Source: Nanobdellota archaeon (GTDB lineage Archaea > Nanobdellota > Nanobdellia > Woesearchaeales > GW2011-AR9). Taken from it: a DNA stretch of 17,563 bases. Within the stretch, counting starts at the first letter, position 1; each line of letters begins with the position of its first letter. The notes below the pieces were generated by a model. The model saw only the letters and a list, made by a program, of their open reading frames with translations, did not search any database and was not told where the DNA came from. The DNA is taken from NCBI GenBank assembly GCA_018812355.1, contig JAHJDQ010000200.1, positions 1 to 17,563 on the forward strand, written 5' to 3'. This document shows, one piece after another, positions 1 through 6,747 of the stretch. Position numbers and translations under genes: made by a program.

Positions 1-1148
1 ATAATGATGAGTGGGATATAATTGAAGTTAAAAGTTCTTCAAAAGTTGATAAAAAGAAGCATTATCCAGATTTAGCTTTTCAAAGATACGTTTATGAAAA
101 AGCAGGAATGAAAATTAGAAAATGTTTTTTAATGCACTTAAACAACGAATTCGTAAGAGATGGAGAAATAGATGTTCAAAAATTGTTTACAACAGAAGAT
201 TTGACACAGGAAATTGAAAAAGCATTAGCAGAAGTTCCTACAAATATTGAATTTTTATGGGATATTGTTAAATCTCCTAATTTTCCAAACACTGCGGAGA
301 AGAATTATTGCACGATTCCTAAAAAATGTTTAGTGAAAGAAGAATGCTGGGGATTCTTGCCTGAGAATCATGTGTTTCATCTTTATAATAGTAGGAAAAT
401 AATTAGTTTGTTTGAGCAAGGTATTCATGCCCTTACGGATGTTCCGGAAGAGTCTTTATCTAATGCACAGCAAGTAATACAATTGAAATGTGAAAAAACT
501 GGTAAAGAACATATTGATAAAGATAGAATAAAAGAGTTTTTGGAAACTATTAAAGAACCAGAATGTCATCTTGATTTTGAGACTTGTGCTTTTGCTGTGC
601 CTGAGTTTGATGGTACAAGGCCTTATCAGAGATTACCGTTTCAATTTTCTCTGCATGTTGTTCCAGGAAAGCATTTTGAATATTTACATGATGGTAATGA
701 TGATCCCAGACCTGCATTTTTATCTACTTTAAAGGAAATGTTACCTGCTTTTGGAAGTGTTATTGTTTACTCACAAGGTTTTGAAGGTTCTGTGTTACGC
801 GAGTTGGCAAGAGATTTTCCTGATTATAAAGAATGGGTTGATTCAGTTCTTTTACGAATAGTTGATTTGAGAGTTCCATTCAGCAAATTTTGGTATTATA
901 ATCCAAAACAAAAAGGTTCAGCTTCAATAAAGAAAGTTTTGCCAACAGTTACAGGCAAAGGATATGAAGGATTAGATATTGCAGATGGGGAATGTGCTTC
1001 AATAGCTTATTTAGACATGAATTTTGGTGAAATGAGTAATGAGATGAAGAAGAAAACGAGAGAAGATTTGCTTAAATATTGTGGGCTGGATACAGAAGGG
1101 ATGGTTTGGATTGTTGAGGAGTTAAATCACTTAATGTGTGACAAATAA
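1..1148 (+). CDS. RecB/Cas4-like nuclease with DUF2779 exonuclease domain (5' partial)
   Basis: The gene enters from outside the window. Codon phase starts at position 3 and there is no stop before it, so the Met at 108 is internal. The first visible residues contain IIEVKSS (the ExK part of a PD-(D/E)XK nuclease), then DLAFQRYVY, which fits the QxxxY helix of RecB/Cas4-like nucleases. A second, DEDD/RNase H-like domain follows. It shows DFET near base 573 (Exo I, DxE), YSQGFEGSVLREL (Exo II-like) and YCGLDTEG close to the end (Exo III-like). This arrangement is typical of DUF2779 proteins, whose function is not established. The two nuclease-type domains suggest nucleic-acid processing. The gene ends 89 nt before the next one, and a separate promoter lies between them, so it is probably not part of the BREX operon, though it may belong to the same defence island. 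The domain call is confident; the biological role is not. Confidence 0.8.
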   Translation, partial: NDEWDIIEVKSSSKVDKKKHYPDLAFQRYVYEKAGMKIRKCFLMHLNNEFVRDGEIDVQKLFTTEDLTQEIEKALAEVPTNIEFLWDIVKSPNFPNTAEKNYCTIPKKCLVKEECWGFLPENHVFHLYNSRKIISLFEQGIHALTDVPEESLSNAQQVIQLKCEKTGKEHIDKDRIKEFLETIKEPECHLDFETCAFAVPEFDGTRPYQRLPFQFSLHVVPGKHFEYLHDGNDDPRPAFLSTLKEMLPAFGSVIVYSQGFEGSVLRELARDFPDYKEWVDSVLLRIVDLRVPFSKFWYYNPKQKGSASIKKVLPTVTGKGYEGLDIADGECASIAYLDMNFGEMSNEMKKKTREDLLKYCGLDTEGMVWIVEELNHLMCDK

Positions 1149-1167
1149 ATAGGTTTGCATTTATTTG
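1142..1167. repeat. 9-bp perfect inverted repeat at the end of the DUF2779 gene
   Basis: The arms are CAAATAAAT (1142-1150) and ATTTATTTG (1159-1167), separated by 8 nt. The left arm contains the TAA stop of the upstream gene, and the right arm ends 11 bp before the BRE/TATA promoter. It could be a weak AT-only hairpin at the mRNA end or a dyad-symmetric protein binding site upstream of the promoter. There is no T-tract after it, so a terminator role is less likely. Confidence 0.5.
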
Positions 1168-1178
1168 CAGGATTTAAA

Positions 1179-1193
1179 CGAAAGATTTATAAA
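1179..1193 (+). promoter_or_regulatory. Archaeal BRE/TATA promoter of the BREX operon
   Basis: CGAAAG (1179-1184) followed by TTTATAAA (1186-1193) matches the layout of an archaeal TFB-recognition element plus TATA box. Transcription would be expected to start about 20-27 nt downstream, near 1212-1220. That leaves a short leader carrying the ribosome binding site at 1226-1232. It is the only promoter-like element that stands out before the operon, and the genes that follow are nearly gapless. Confidence 0.75.
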
Positions 1194-1197
1194 TCAG

Positions 1198-1214
1198 CAC
1201 ATATTTTCACATAT
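1198..1214. promoter_or_regulatory. Tandem CACATAT repeat, candidate operator
   Basis: CACATAT occurs at 1198-1204 and again at 1208-1214, a direct repeat with a 10-bp period, about one helical turn. It lies between the TATA box and the expected transcription start, where a bound protein would block initiation. Ribbon-helix-helix repressors often bind tandem short repeats in their own promoters, and the first gene downstream encodes such a protein. The repeat is seen directly; the operator role is inferred. Confidence 0.4.
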
Positions 1215-1225
1215 AATTACTTGTA

Positions 1226-1232
1226 GAGGTGG
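1226..1232 (+). promoter_or_regulatory. Strong ribosome binding site for the RHH gene
   Basis: GAGGTGG lies 5 nt before the ATG at 1238 and complements the anti-Shine-Dalgarno end of archaeal 16S rRNA. It decides the start of the short RHH gene. The ATG at 1234 is too close to it and gives only an 11-codon frame. Confidence 0.75.
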
Positions 1233-1237
1233 TATGA

Positions 1238-1387
1238 ATGCCAAAAAAAAATATAACTTTGTCAGTTGAATTAAACACACATGAAAACTACACCAAATTT
1301 TGTAAAAAGAGAGGATTAGTGCTTTCCAGACAATTTGAATTAATGATGGAAAAACAAATGGAGGAAGAGGCCGAAAAAAATGAATGA
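1238..1387 (+). CDS. Small ribbon-helix-helix DNA-binding protein (probable operon regulator)
   Basis: This 49-aa protein has the layout of a MetJ/Arc-type ribbon-helix-helix monomer. A basic, alternating strand (KKNITLSVEL, residues 3-12) comes first, then a helix (about 15-25, HENYTKFCKKR), a Gly turn, an N-capping Ser at 30, and a second helix to about 45. Such proteins dimerise, with paired N-terminal strands reading the DNA major groove. The gene has the best ribosome binding site of the operon and is first after the promoter. It overlaps the brxF start by 8 nt, so brxF translation is probably coupled to it. The likely role is autoregulation of the defence operon, perhaps through the CACATAT repeats just upstream. 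A toxin-antitoxin antidote is an alternative, but no small toxin gene follows. The fold is inferred from pattern only. Confidence 0.7.
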   Translation: MPKKNITLSVELNTHENYTKFCKKRGLVLSRQFELMMEKQMEEEAEKNE

Positions 1388-1838
1388 ATTTACCCAATTA
1401 ATCAAGAATGCAAAAGAACAATATAACAAAGTAATTATTGTTAATGAAGAAAACTCCGAGAAGTATAAATCTTATTGTAAAGAACATAATATTCCTATCC
1501 ACAATCTTTCAGTTAAAATTGCTGAACTTCTAAAAAATGTACCTGACGAAGAAAGGGATCAAGAAACAGCAGATAAATTGAGAGAATGGTTTTATCAAAT
1601 AGATGATGAAGTAATCGCTTTTGATAACTTAGATTATTTATTTAGTGATGAGGTTGGTAAAATTAACCCCATTCAATTTTTTAATTATAAAACTAGAAAA
1701 AAAGGAGCAGTAGTGATATTATTCATTAGAGCTAAAAGAAGGAATAATCTTTTGATTTATTCGGAAGAAGGTAAACCTGATTATATGGAATTAGATATTT
1801 CAAGTAATGAAGGATTTGTAGAAGGGTGGCAACAATGA
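1380..1838 (+). CDS. brxF: BREX-3 protein BrxF, with degenerate Walker A
   Basis: The 152-aa length and the position directly before brxC fit BrxF, the small P-loop protein specific to BREX type 3. Family-like features are a first strand (KVIIV, 17-21), a Walker B-like stretch VIAFDNLDYLF (78-88), a later strand AVVILFI (110-116) and the near-terminal LLIYSEEGKPDY (124-135). The usual GxxGxGKT/S loop is absent: residues 22-31 read NEENSEKYKS, keeping a lysine but none of the glycines. This copy therefore probably does not bind ATP in the normal way and may be structural. The ATG follows AGAGG (1366-1370) by 9 nt, and the gene ends in an ATGA overlap with brxC. Identity rests on overall pattern and context, because the P-loop itself is missing. 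Confidence 0.75.
   Translation: MNEFTQLIKNAKEQYNKVIIVNEENSEKYKSYCKEHNIPIHNLSVKIAELLKNVPDEERDQETADKLREWFYQIDDEVIAFDNLDYLFSDEVGKINPIQFFNYKTRKKGAVVILFIRAKRRNNLLIYSEEGKPDYMELDISSNEGFVEGWQQ
1824..1829 (+). promoter_or_regulatory. Ribosome binding site setting the brxC start
   Basis: GGGTGG lies inside the last codons of brxF and ends 5 nt before the ATG at 1835. It supports ATG 1835 over the in-frame GTG at 1826, which overlaps the site itself. Confidence 0.6.
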
Positions 1839-4800
1839 AAGTTAATGAATTAATCAATTTTGAAGAAATTCAAGATGTTATAGAAATAGGGGCAATACAA
1901 AACGAAGAAGATTTAGTAGAAAAATTTGTTATATCACAAACACTTCAAGAAGAAATAATTGAACTAATTGATGTATTAAGTTCTCAAAAGCATAAATCAG
2001 CAAATATCATAGGGAATTATGGTACTGGAAAATCACACTTATTAGCATTTTTATCATTGGTATTATCAAAACCGGAATTGATAAATCTAATCCAAAATAA
2101 AAAAGTAAAAGAAAAATTAGAGAACCTGAAAAGAGAATTCTTTATTATAAAATATGAATTGAATGCAACCCAGAAAACACCACTAGCCAGAATATTCTTT
2201 TATAGAGTCCGTAAACAGCTTAAAGATGTTTATAATATAGATATAAGAGATATCGATCCTGAAAAAGAGGATAAAAACATTAAAGAATTAATCCAAGAGA
2301 TTATGGATGTAATAAAAAAGAAGAATCCTAAAAAAGGATTACTTGTTGTTTTTGACGAATTTTCTGATTTCTTAAGACAAAAGAAAAGAGAAGATATGAA
2401 TTATGATATCCAAACATATAGGCAATTGGGTGAATGTTCTAACACTTTAGATTTTATGTTTATTGTTTCTATGCAACAGAATATTTTTCAAGATCCAAAA
2501 TATGTAGATCAATCATCTGAAATTGGAAGAGCCCAACAGAGATATCTTCCAATATACATAACAAATGAAAATGTAGAAGAGATGATATCTAAGAGAATTG
2601 TTAATAAAAATTCTAATCAAAAAACAGAATTATCAAAAGAATTTTCAAAAATTGCACATTATTTTAGTAATCTTTCAACAGATGAGAATAAATATATCAA
2701 CATATATCCTATTCACCCATATGTTATTGATGTATTCTCTAAATTACCTTTTTATGAAAAAAGGGGAATAATTCAATTTCTTAGTAAAGAGATTAAAAGG
2801 ATTCTCAAAGAAGAATTTCCAGTGTTTATAACTTACGATAAGATTTATGACGATATGGAAAAGGTCTCTACTATAAAGAATAATCCTGAAGTTAGTCCAA
2901 TCTGTAATGCTGTTGATACATTAAAAGCAAAAATAGATCTTCTTGATTCAAAATTAAGACCTACAGCATTAAAATTGATTAAAGCTCTTGCTATGTTAAA
3001 CTTAATTAATGCAAGTAATAAAAATGGAGCAACTGCTCAGGAACTTGCAAATACATTATTTATTATTCCATCAAGCAAGATTCTAAATCCTGTTGATGAT
3101 ATCGAGCGGATTCTGGAGAATTTAAGAAAAGTTTCCGATGGTCAACTAATAAGTAAGAGCGATGAAGGAGTTTACTATTTAGATTTACAGAAAACACAAG
3201 ACTATGATGTAATAATACAAAATAAAGTAGCTAACATGAACGATTTGAAATATGTTAATGAAAAATTTGTAGAGAACTTTTTACTTAAAGAATTAGATCT
3301 TGATATTGAATATAACTCTGAGAATTTGGCATATTTTGAAACAAGTAAAAAATATGTTCTAAATGATTCTGCTTATTGGGAAGACCGGAAATCTTTTAAG
3401 AAAGGTTATTTGATTATTGATGTTGGATATGATCTTAAAATTGATTCTGGCGAAGATTATTCTATAACCATATTAGGCTATGGTCAAAAAGAAAATAAAA
3501 TTAATTCGAAGAATAACATACTCATAAAAATTCCGTATTCAGATACATTTGTTGAGAGTATAAAAAAACTTGCCGCTATTGAAGAGTTTATTCGAACAAA
3601 AGCATATGTTTCAATAATGGGGAATAAAAAACGTTCTGTTATAGATAATGAACTTAGACCTGCATTGACTAAAGCGTTGTTTGAAGCAAAAATTTCGTAT
3701 CAAGGAAAGGATTACAAAGCTGAAGAGGATTTAGGAATAGGGACAGAAGTAACGGCAGAGATATTTAGGCAAATAAAACAAAACTTGCTAAATGAAGAAT
3801 TTACGAAGACATATCCAAAATACCCAAAGTTAAAATCTAGAATTTCTGCAGAAAATATTAAAGGAACTGTTGAATCAATTTTTAGAGATATATCTTCAAA
3901 ACAGGGAATTGCTGAAAATCTTTTGAATCAATCAGTGAACATATTGTTGCCATTGGGTTTATACAAAGACAATAGGTTAGATTTGTCTGAAAGTGAATAC
4001 GCGAAAGTAATACTAGACAAACTTGAGGACAGCAGTAAAAATGTTTCAATCCAGGACGTTTTAAAAGATTTGATTAAAATACCATATGGATTACAAAAAG
4101 AATTAGTTTATTTAGTTCTTGCAGTATTATTAAGAAATGGAGATATTATCTTAAGTTCAAAAAGAGGTCAAGTTTATTCTGCCTCGGATTTTAACACATT
4201 ATTTAGTAATGGGTTGAAAGCATTTGATGAATTGTCTTATCTTAAAAAAGAAGAGGATATGAATGTTTCAAAAGTTCAAGTTCTATTTGAAGCTATATCT
4301 GAAGATGGTAGTTTACTACAAACCCATAAAGATAGACCAGAAGCCTACAGAAAATACATGGATAAAATAGATCGTATTGAAAAAGAGATGAGGGAAATTG
4401 GAGAAGATTTTGAAAGGTTAAAACAATCAATTCCTATAGGAATACCTGTCGAAGAATTGAATGACAAAATTGAAGAAATAAGAAAAGTTGATTTTTCAAA
4501 ACTCAAGATCAAATCGATTGTTGAATTTAAAAAGTTGGATGATACTCCTGAACGAATTAAAAAAATCAAGGAAGGTTATGGATCTATACAGAAATTAAAA
4601 GATTTTTTCCAGGATTATTTTGAGTATATCCAATCAGGAATAAATTACATGAAACACGTTCTTGAACATAGTGGATCTGATTTCTTTAAACCAAGTGAGA
4701 TTAAGCAATTACAGACAATATATGATGATTCAAAAGAAATTATTAGTAATTTTAAAAAGCTGTTAAAGAATGATGAAAGGAAGCCAATAAAAGGAAAAAT

Positions 4801-5488
4801 TGAGTCGTTTAAAGACAAATGGAAGAAAATATATTATGATATACATGAACATTATGTTGGTAAGAAAGTAGATTGGAAAACATTAGAGGATGTTGAAAAT
4901 TCTGACAATGTTAAAAAATTAAAATTACTGCAAAATATTAAATGTGTAAATAAATCTAGATTGACAGATAATTTGCTTAAAATAACTGAATTGAAAACAA
5001 TTAAGTGCATGGATTTTAATGTAGATGAATTAAAAAATACACCTATTTGTCCTCATTGTAGTTTTCCAAACATAAGCAAGGATATTCTGAATATTAATTC
5101 AAAGATATCTTCATTAGAATCAGAATTTGAAAATATCTTACAAACCTGGGAGTCAGATATCTTCTCAGAGGTTCAAAATAATAAAGAAAAATCTGAGAAT
5201 TTGGATCATGCTGAAAAGAGGATTATCCAAGGAATTGTTTCGCAAGGATATCTAGATAAAGAAGTTACTGATGAGATTATCACTGCAATAAATAATTTAT
5301 TACAAGATTTAGAGATTAAAGAGATTGATTTACAAGAGATTTATACAAAAATCACAGAAGAAAGCGATGTTTTGAAGGTAGATGATTTCAAAGAAAAAAT
5401 TGATGCCTATATTGATGAATTGTTAGGTTCTGGTAATAGCGATAATGTTCGGTTGAAGATTAAGAAAGGTAATAATCATGGAAAATAA
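1835..5488 (+). CDS. brxC: BREX P-loop ATPase BrxC (PglY-like)
   Basis: A 1217-aa cytoplasmic ATPase, the usual size of BREX BrxC/PglY proteins. Walker A is GNYGTGKS (residues 60-67), and Walker B is LLVVFDEF (169-176). The middle is largely helical, with a long charged, coiled-coil-like region at about 840-1030. Near the C-terminus there is a CPHC knuckle (Cys1072, Cys1075), with further cysteines upstream in IKCVNKSR and IKCMDF that could complete a zinc site. BrxC is a core BREX component and is needed for exclusion of phage DNA; its exact action is unresolved. I chose ATG 1835 because it forms an ATGA overlap with brxF and has GGGTGG 5 nt upstream. The 3' end overlaps the next gene by 11 nt, so the membrane protein is translationally linked to it. 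Confidence 0.9.
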   Translation: MKVNELINFEEIQDVIEIGAIQNEEDLVEKFVISQTLQEEIIELIDVLSSQKHKSANIIGNYGTGKSHLLAFLSLVLSKPELINLIQNKKVKEKLENLKREFFIIKYELNATQKTPLARIFFYRVRKQLKDVYNIDIRDIDPEKEDKNIKELIQEIMDVIKKKNPKKGLLVVFDEFSDFLRQKKREDMNYDIQTYRQLGECSNTLDFMFIVSMQQNIFQDPKYVDQSSEIGRAQQRYLPIYITNENVEEMISKRIVNKNSNQKTELSKEFSKIAHYFSNLSTDENKYINIYPIHPYVIDVFSKLPFYEKRGIIQFLSKEIKRILKEEFPVFITYDKIYDDMEKVSTIKNNPEVSPICNAVDTLKAKIDLLDSKLRPTALKLIKALAMLNLINASNKNGATAQELANTLFIIPSSKILNPVDDIERILENLRKVSDGQLISKSDEGVYYLDLQKTQDYDVIIQNKVANMNDLKYVNEKFVENFLLKELDLDIEYNSENLAYFETSKKYVLNDSAYWEDRKSFKKGYLIIDVGYDLKIDSGEDYSITILGYGQKENKINSKNNILIKIPYSDTFVESIKKLAAIEEFIRTKAYVSIMGNKKRSVIDNELRPALTKALFEAKISYQGKDYKAEEDLGIGTEVTAEIFRQIKQNLLNEEFTKTYPKYPKLKSRISAENIKGTVESIFRDISSKQGIAENLLNQSVNILLPLGLYKDNRLDLSESEYAKVILDKLEDSSKNVSIQDVLKDLIKIPYGLQKELVYLVLAVLLRNGDIILSSKRGQVYSASDFNTLFSNGLKAFDELSYLKKEEDMNVSKVQVLFEAISEDGSLLQTHKDRPEAYRKYMDKIDRIEKEMREIGEDFERLKQSIPIGIPVEELNDKIEEIRKVDFSKLKIKSIVEFKKLDDTPERIKKIKEGYGSIQKLKDFFQDYFEYIQSGINYMKHVLEHSGSDFFKPSEIKQLQTIYDDSKEIISNFKKLLKNDERKPIKGKIESFKDKWKKIYYDIHEHYVGKKVDWKTLEDVENSDNVKKLKLLQNIKCVNKSRLTDNLLKITELKTIKCMDFNVDELKNTPICPHCSFPNISKDILNINSKISSLESEFENILQTWESDIFSEVQNNKEKSENLDHAEKRIIQGIVSQGYLDKEVTDEIITAINNLLQDLEIKEIDLQEIYTKITEESDVLKVDDFKEKIDAYIDELLGSGNSDNVRLKIKKGNNHGK

Positions 5489-5933
5489 GTGGAAAACCAA
5501 TTTAATAGGGATTTATTTGTTTATTATTCTATTAATTTTGATAGTAATACCTATTCTTGTTTTCAAAATTAAATTTCAATCAGCAATAATTAAATCTTTA
5601 ATTTATGTGGCTTGTGCAGGCGGATTAGGTGGAACACTATATTCCATAAGAGGTTTTTATCAAAATTTAGGAGAAAAAAGATTTGAATTCAATTGGACCT
5701 GGTGGTACATATTCAGACCATTCATAAGTATTGTAATTGGAGTTATTTCATACTTTTTAATCTTTGGTGGTTTGTTAAGTGTTGGAAATATTTCTGATGT
5801 TAATTATGAAAAAAGTATAATGTTTTACTCTGCAATATCTTTTCTTGCAGGGTTCTCATTCACACAATTCTCAAATAAATTAGAAGAATTATCAAAAACT
5901 CTATTTGCTAAAAAGCAAGAGGATAAAAAATGA
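5478..5933 (+). CDS. Four-TM membrane protein inserted in the BREX operon
   Basis: A 151-aa integral membrane protein with hydrophobic segments at about 8-29, 36-58, 78-103 and 112-131, and a charged C-terminal tail (KLEELSKTLFAKK). The glycine-rich GGLGGTLYSIRGFYQ (48-62), the WTWWYIFRP stretch (73-81) and the SFLAGFS motif (121-127) recall small uncharacterised bacterial four-TM proteins. I know no function for them. The gene overlaps brxC by 11 nt and joins the MBL gene by an ATGA overlap, so it is made together with both. It is not one of the standard six BREX-3 genes. It could anchor the MBL hydrolase, or BREX components, at the membrane, or act as a membrane effector. Topology is visible; function is unknown. 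Confidence 0.85.
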   Translation: MENKWKTNLIGIYLFIILLILIVIPILVFKIKFQSAIIKSLIYVACAGGLGGTLYSIRGFYQNLGEKRFEFNWTWWYIFRPFISIVIGVISYFLIFGGLLSVGNISDVNYEKSIMFYSAISFLAGFSFTQFSNKLEELSKTLFAKKQEDKK

Positions 5934-6736
5934 CGTTAAATGTCCACATAGTAAATGTTGGTCAAGGAAATATGATATTATTACACTTTCCAGATAATAA
6001 AGTAATTTGCTATGATTGTAACATAACTGAAGACAATGAACAAGAAGTGTTTTCATATTTAAAAAAAGTAATGCCAAAAAAAGGGATTGATATATTTATC
6101 AATTCTCACAGAGATTCAGATCACATGAGGGGGATTGAAAAGTTACATGAAGAATATCCAATTTCATCAATATGGGATTCAGGAATAAGTGCAAATACAG
6201 AAGCACCTGAATATCAAACTTACATGAGATTAAAACGTGATATTCCATCCCATGAGATTACTCCAAACCAAGTATGGACACATAATAATTCTTTGAAAAT
6301 ATTAAATGGTAAAAGAGATAATGATGATCCAAATTCACAAAGTATAGTCTTACATGTAGATTACGAAGGATCTTCAATACTTTTACCTGGAGACACTGAT
6401 GCTCCTGTATGGAAAGATTTTATAATGAAAGAATCAGGAAATAACATTAAAAGTTGTATTCTATTAGCAAGTCATCATGGATCAAGAAGTTTCATAGACC
6501 ATGATTCATACGAACATTATTATGTTGATCATATAAAATCCATTAATCCAGACATGACAATTATTTCTGTAGGAGACAATCCACATGGTCATCCTGATGA
6601 CCAAGCAATAAAATATTATGAAAAATATAGTAATGGGTCTGATCAAGGTAATAAAGTATTTACCACAAAAGATAATGGAAACATACATATTCAACTAAAA
6701 GGAAATGGTTCATGGAGTTTGAATCAAAATCAATAG
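5930..6736 (+). CDS. ComEC-type metallo-beta-lactamase-fold hydrolase
   Basis: This 268-aa soluble protein has no signal peptide and is a complete MBL-fold domain of the ComEC/Rec2 C-terminal type. It starts with HIVNVGQGNMILL (6-18). The metal motif is H60-R-D62-S-D64-H65, the HxDxDH variant usual in ComEC. It is followed by LLPGDTD with metal-binding D155, the LLASHHGS segment (178-185, H182/H183), and SVGDNPHGHPDD (213-224, H219/H221). All expected metal ligands are present, so it is probably active as a two-metal phosphodiesterase or nuclease-like hydrolase. The substrate is unknown. The ComEC domain is linked to degrading one DNA strand at the membrane, and here a separate four-TM protein is encoded directly upstream with a 4-nt overlap. 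It is not a standard BREX component. Confidence 0.85.
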   Translation: MTLNVHIVNVGQGNMILLHFPDNKVICYDCNITEDNEQEVFSYLKKVMPKKGIDIFINSHRDSDHMRGIEKLHEEYPISSIWDSGISANTEAPEYQTYMRLKRDIPSHEITPNQVWTHNNSLKILNGKRDNDDPNSQSIVLHVDYEGSSILLPGDTDAPVWKDFIMKESGNNIKSCILLASHHGSRSFIDHDSYEHYYVDHIKSINPDMTIISVGDNPHGHPDDQAIKYYEKYSNGSDQGNKVFTTKDNGNIHIQLKGNGSWSLNQNQ

Positions 6737-6739
6737 GTG
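6735..6739 (+). promoter_or_regulatory. Ribosome binding site setting the pglX start
   Basis: AGGTG overlaps the last two bases of the MBL stop codon and lies 8 nt before ATG 6748. The in-frame ATG at 6712 lies inside the MBL gene and has no such site, so 6748 is preferred. Confidence 0.6.
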
Positions 6740-6747
6740 TAATAATA

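Noticed and set aside
1826..1834. Upstream in-frame GTG start for brxC
   Set aside because: The GTG is part of the GGGTGG ribosome binding site for ATG 1835, which also forms a standard ATGA overlap with brxF.
6712..6747. Upstream ATG start for pglX, 12 codons earlier
   Set aside because: It lies within the MBL gene without a ribosome binding site; AGGTG is placed correctly for ATG 6748.
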